Below, one piece after another: positions 6,824 to 8,153 of a stretch of DNA of 8,153 nt (its first letter is position 1; every line of letters starts with the position of its first letter). Source of the DNA: Niastella sp. (GTDB lineage Bacteria > Bacteroidota > Bacteroidia > Chitinophagales > Chitinophagaceae); the NCBI GenBank assembly GCA_021154515.1, contig JAJKIL010000425.1, positions 1 to 8,153 on the forward strand. Reading direction: 5' to 3'. A program made the translations under genes and the position numbers. The notes beneath the pieces are model-generated. The model saw only the letters and a list, made by a program, of their open reading frames with translations, did no database searches and was not told where the DNA came from.

Positions 6824-8153
6824 TTATTTTACGTCCCAGAAAATTCTGGTGGTAAGATTATCTTTTGAACTTACAACATCATAATTGGTTTTATTGTATA
6901 TGCTTTCAGATGTAGGATAAAACCATCTTACCGGTGGTTGTTTTATAATATTGTTGGCGTTGTCAACTTCAAAACTTAATGCGGGGGCATCCAGTCTTCT
7001 GAGCTCGGCCCAGCTTTCGTGCGGCTGCACAACACTGTAGTGTATCCATTTCTGCGTAGCGATCAATGTTAACTTATCGGCGGTAGTGAGCGCTAAATCC
7101 CAATTCACGCCTGTAGAAGCAATGTATGCATTGACCTCGGCAGCATTTGTTGGGGTAAGCGGTCCCGATGAGGCGTCATTACTTAATGTCCTGATCCAGT
7201 AATAATATTCAACAGACTGTCTGATACCGGTTTCATAGGCGGTTTTAGCGGCTGAAAGATTAGCTGTTTTTAAATAGTATTCAGCAGCCAGAAAGCTTAC
7301 TTCGGCGGCATTGATCAATATACCGGGGAAGTATGGGTTACGGCTTACAGTAGACCGGTTATAAAGAGCTATTTTGGAGTCCCTGTTTATTGCTGCATCC
7401 TGAGCGCTCCTGTCGCCCACAGGATCTACACCCGTATACACGCCTTTGGCGCTATCGCCGGGTTGGAACATAACCCTTAACCGCGGATCACCATTGGCCT
7501 TCATATGATCGATCATCACTTTACCGGCAGTATTACTGATCCTTCCTGCATCACCTTCTAATCCATCCTTGAAACTTTTAGCAGTGATATCCGAACTCAG
7601 GTCAAATACAGCCACCTTAATGTTATCACTGTTTGAAGCAACAACCGGGTATTTGGCCGGAGAGGAAAGAATGGTTGCTATTTCGCTGCTTGCGCGTGAT
7701 GAAAAGGCCGATGAGCCAGATGCCCTTGTTAATATTCGCAGGCGCAGTGAATTGCAATACTTTTTCCAAAGTGTAATATTCCCAAGATTGATCAGGTCCT
7801 GCGTGCTGAACTTTTTCTGAATATAAGCCGGGACATTTATAGAATTCAACTCATCAGCAAAACCCTTCAGGTCATCGAGCATTGTGGTATAGATACTTGC
7901 TCCATCATCATATTTGGCTGAAGAGGCTGAATAATTGCCACCATTGATACTTAACTTTCCTGCCTCAGACCAGGGAATATCACCGTGCAGATCTACCATT
8001 TTTTGCGTTTGATCGTATAGAAAGATAGCGGCTGCGATCATATATATACGATTATCAGCCTGATCAGAGGCCGACAATTTTGAATAGATCTTTTCCAACT
8101 CGCGATACTGCCCAAGGAAATAATAATAATCTTTCCAATTGTCGCTAATCGAA
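6824..8153 (-). CDS. SusD/RagB-like outer-membrane nutrient-binding lipoprotein, C-terminal part (5' end beyond right window edge)
   Basis: This is a second SusD-type substrate-binding lipoprotein, belonging to another SusC/SusD pair. The frame is open from the window edge to the TAA at 6826-6824, giving 442 residues. The first in-frame residues, SDNWKDYYYFLGQYRELEKI, are SusD-like interior sequence, so the TTG at 8098 is not a start. Probably 60-90 residues, including the lipoprotein signal, are missing. Recognisable motifs are DLHGDIPWSEAG (matching LYGDIPYFQAA of the left-hand SusD), LWKKYCNSLRLRILTR, then ILINAAEVSFLAAEYYLK with a TPR-like helix pair. Near the C-terminus is KLTLIATQKWIHYS with HESWAELRRLDAPAL, the usual end of the SusD-like_2 type. 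It is the last gene of its transcription unit, since an intrinsic terminator follows. Its SusC partner should lie to the right of the window. Confidence 0.93.
   Translation of the reverse strand, partial: SISDNWKDYYYFLGQYRELEKIYSKLSASDQADNRIYMIAAAIFLYDQTQKMVDLHGDIPWSEAGKLSINGGNYSASSAKYDDGASIYTTMLDDLKGFADELNSINVPAYIQKKFSTQDLINLGNITLWKKYCNSLRLRILTRASGSSAFSSRASSEIATILSSPAKYPVVASNSDNIKVAVFDLSSDITAKSFKDGLEGDAGRISNTAGKVMIDHMKANGDPRLRVMFQPGDSAKGVYTGVDPVGDRSAQDAAINRDSKIALYNRSTVSRNPYFPGILINAAEVSFLAAEYYLKTANLSAAKTAYETGIRQSVEYYYWIRTLSNDASSGPLTPTNAAEVNAYIASTGVNWDLALTTADKLTLIATQKWIHYSVVQPHESWAELRRLDAPALSFEVDNANNIIKQPPVRWFYPTSESIYNKTNYDVVSSKDNLTTRIFWDVK

Noticed and set aside
6824..8098. Complete gene starting at the TTG at 8098
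   Set aside because: The frame stays open to the window edge and the residues before 8098 are typical SusD interior sequence, so the gene is cut by the window rather than started there.
1..8153. CRISPR array, mobile element, tRNA/rRNA or defence system
   Set aside because: I saw no regularly spaced repeats with spacers, no transposase or integrase frame, no terminal inverted repeats with target duplications and no tRNA-like cloverleaf. All large frames are explained by SusC, SusD, DeoR and RmuC families.

Overview
The window looks like chromosomal DNA from a member of the Bacteroidota, probably close to the Chitinophagaceae (the family-level guess is inference). It carries SusC/SusD-type outer-membrane uptake genes. 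The genes lack clear Shine-Dalgarno sequences. The one good promoter match is of the Bacteroidota type (TTG, 17 bases, TAnnTTTG) rather than the E. coli type.

Layout from left to right. Positions 1-713 (minus) hold the N-terminal 237 codons of a SusD-like surface lipoprotein that runs off the left edge. Positions 734-3889 (minus) hold a complete SusC-like TonB-dependent transporter. The two are 20 bases apart and almost certainly form a susC-susD operon. Positions 3890-4316 are a 427-base divergent intergenic region rich in inverted and direct repeats built on TGCAAA/TTTGCA. Positions 4317-5099 (plus) hold a DeoR-type transcription regulator that points away from susC. Positions 5100-5354 are a convergent intergenic region with two dyads and a probable bidirectional terminator. 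Positions 5355-6719 (minus) hold rmuC. A strong rho-independent terminator at 6765-6796 separates rmuC from the last gene, 6824-8153 (minus). That gene is the C-terminal part of a second, unrelated-locus SusD-like lipoprotein whose 5' end lies beyond the right edge.

The regulator and the transporter pair read as one unit. A DeoR protein, whose family normally senses a phosphorylated sugar or similar metabolite, is likely to control the divergent susC-susD operon and itself. It would act through the repeated TGCAAA sites seen near both genes. SusC and SusD would then take up an oligosaccharide or other nutrient; the substrate cannot be read from this window. rmuC is a housekeeping-type gene between two separate SusC/SusD loci. 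I found no CRISPR array, tRNA, rRNA, transposase, phage gene or defence system. The most interesting part of the window is the operator-like architecture at 3960-4192.
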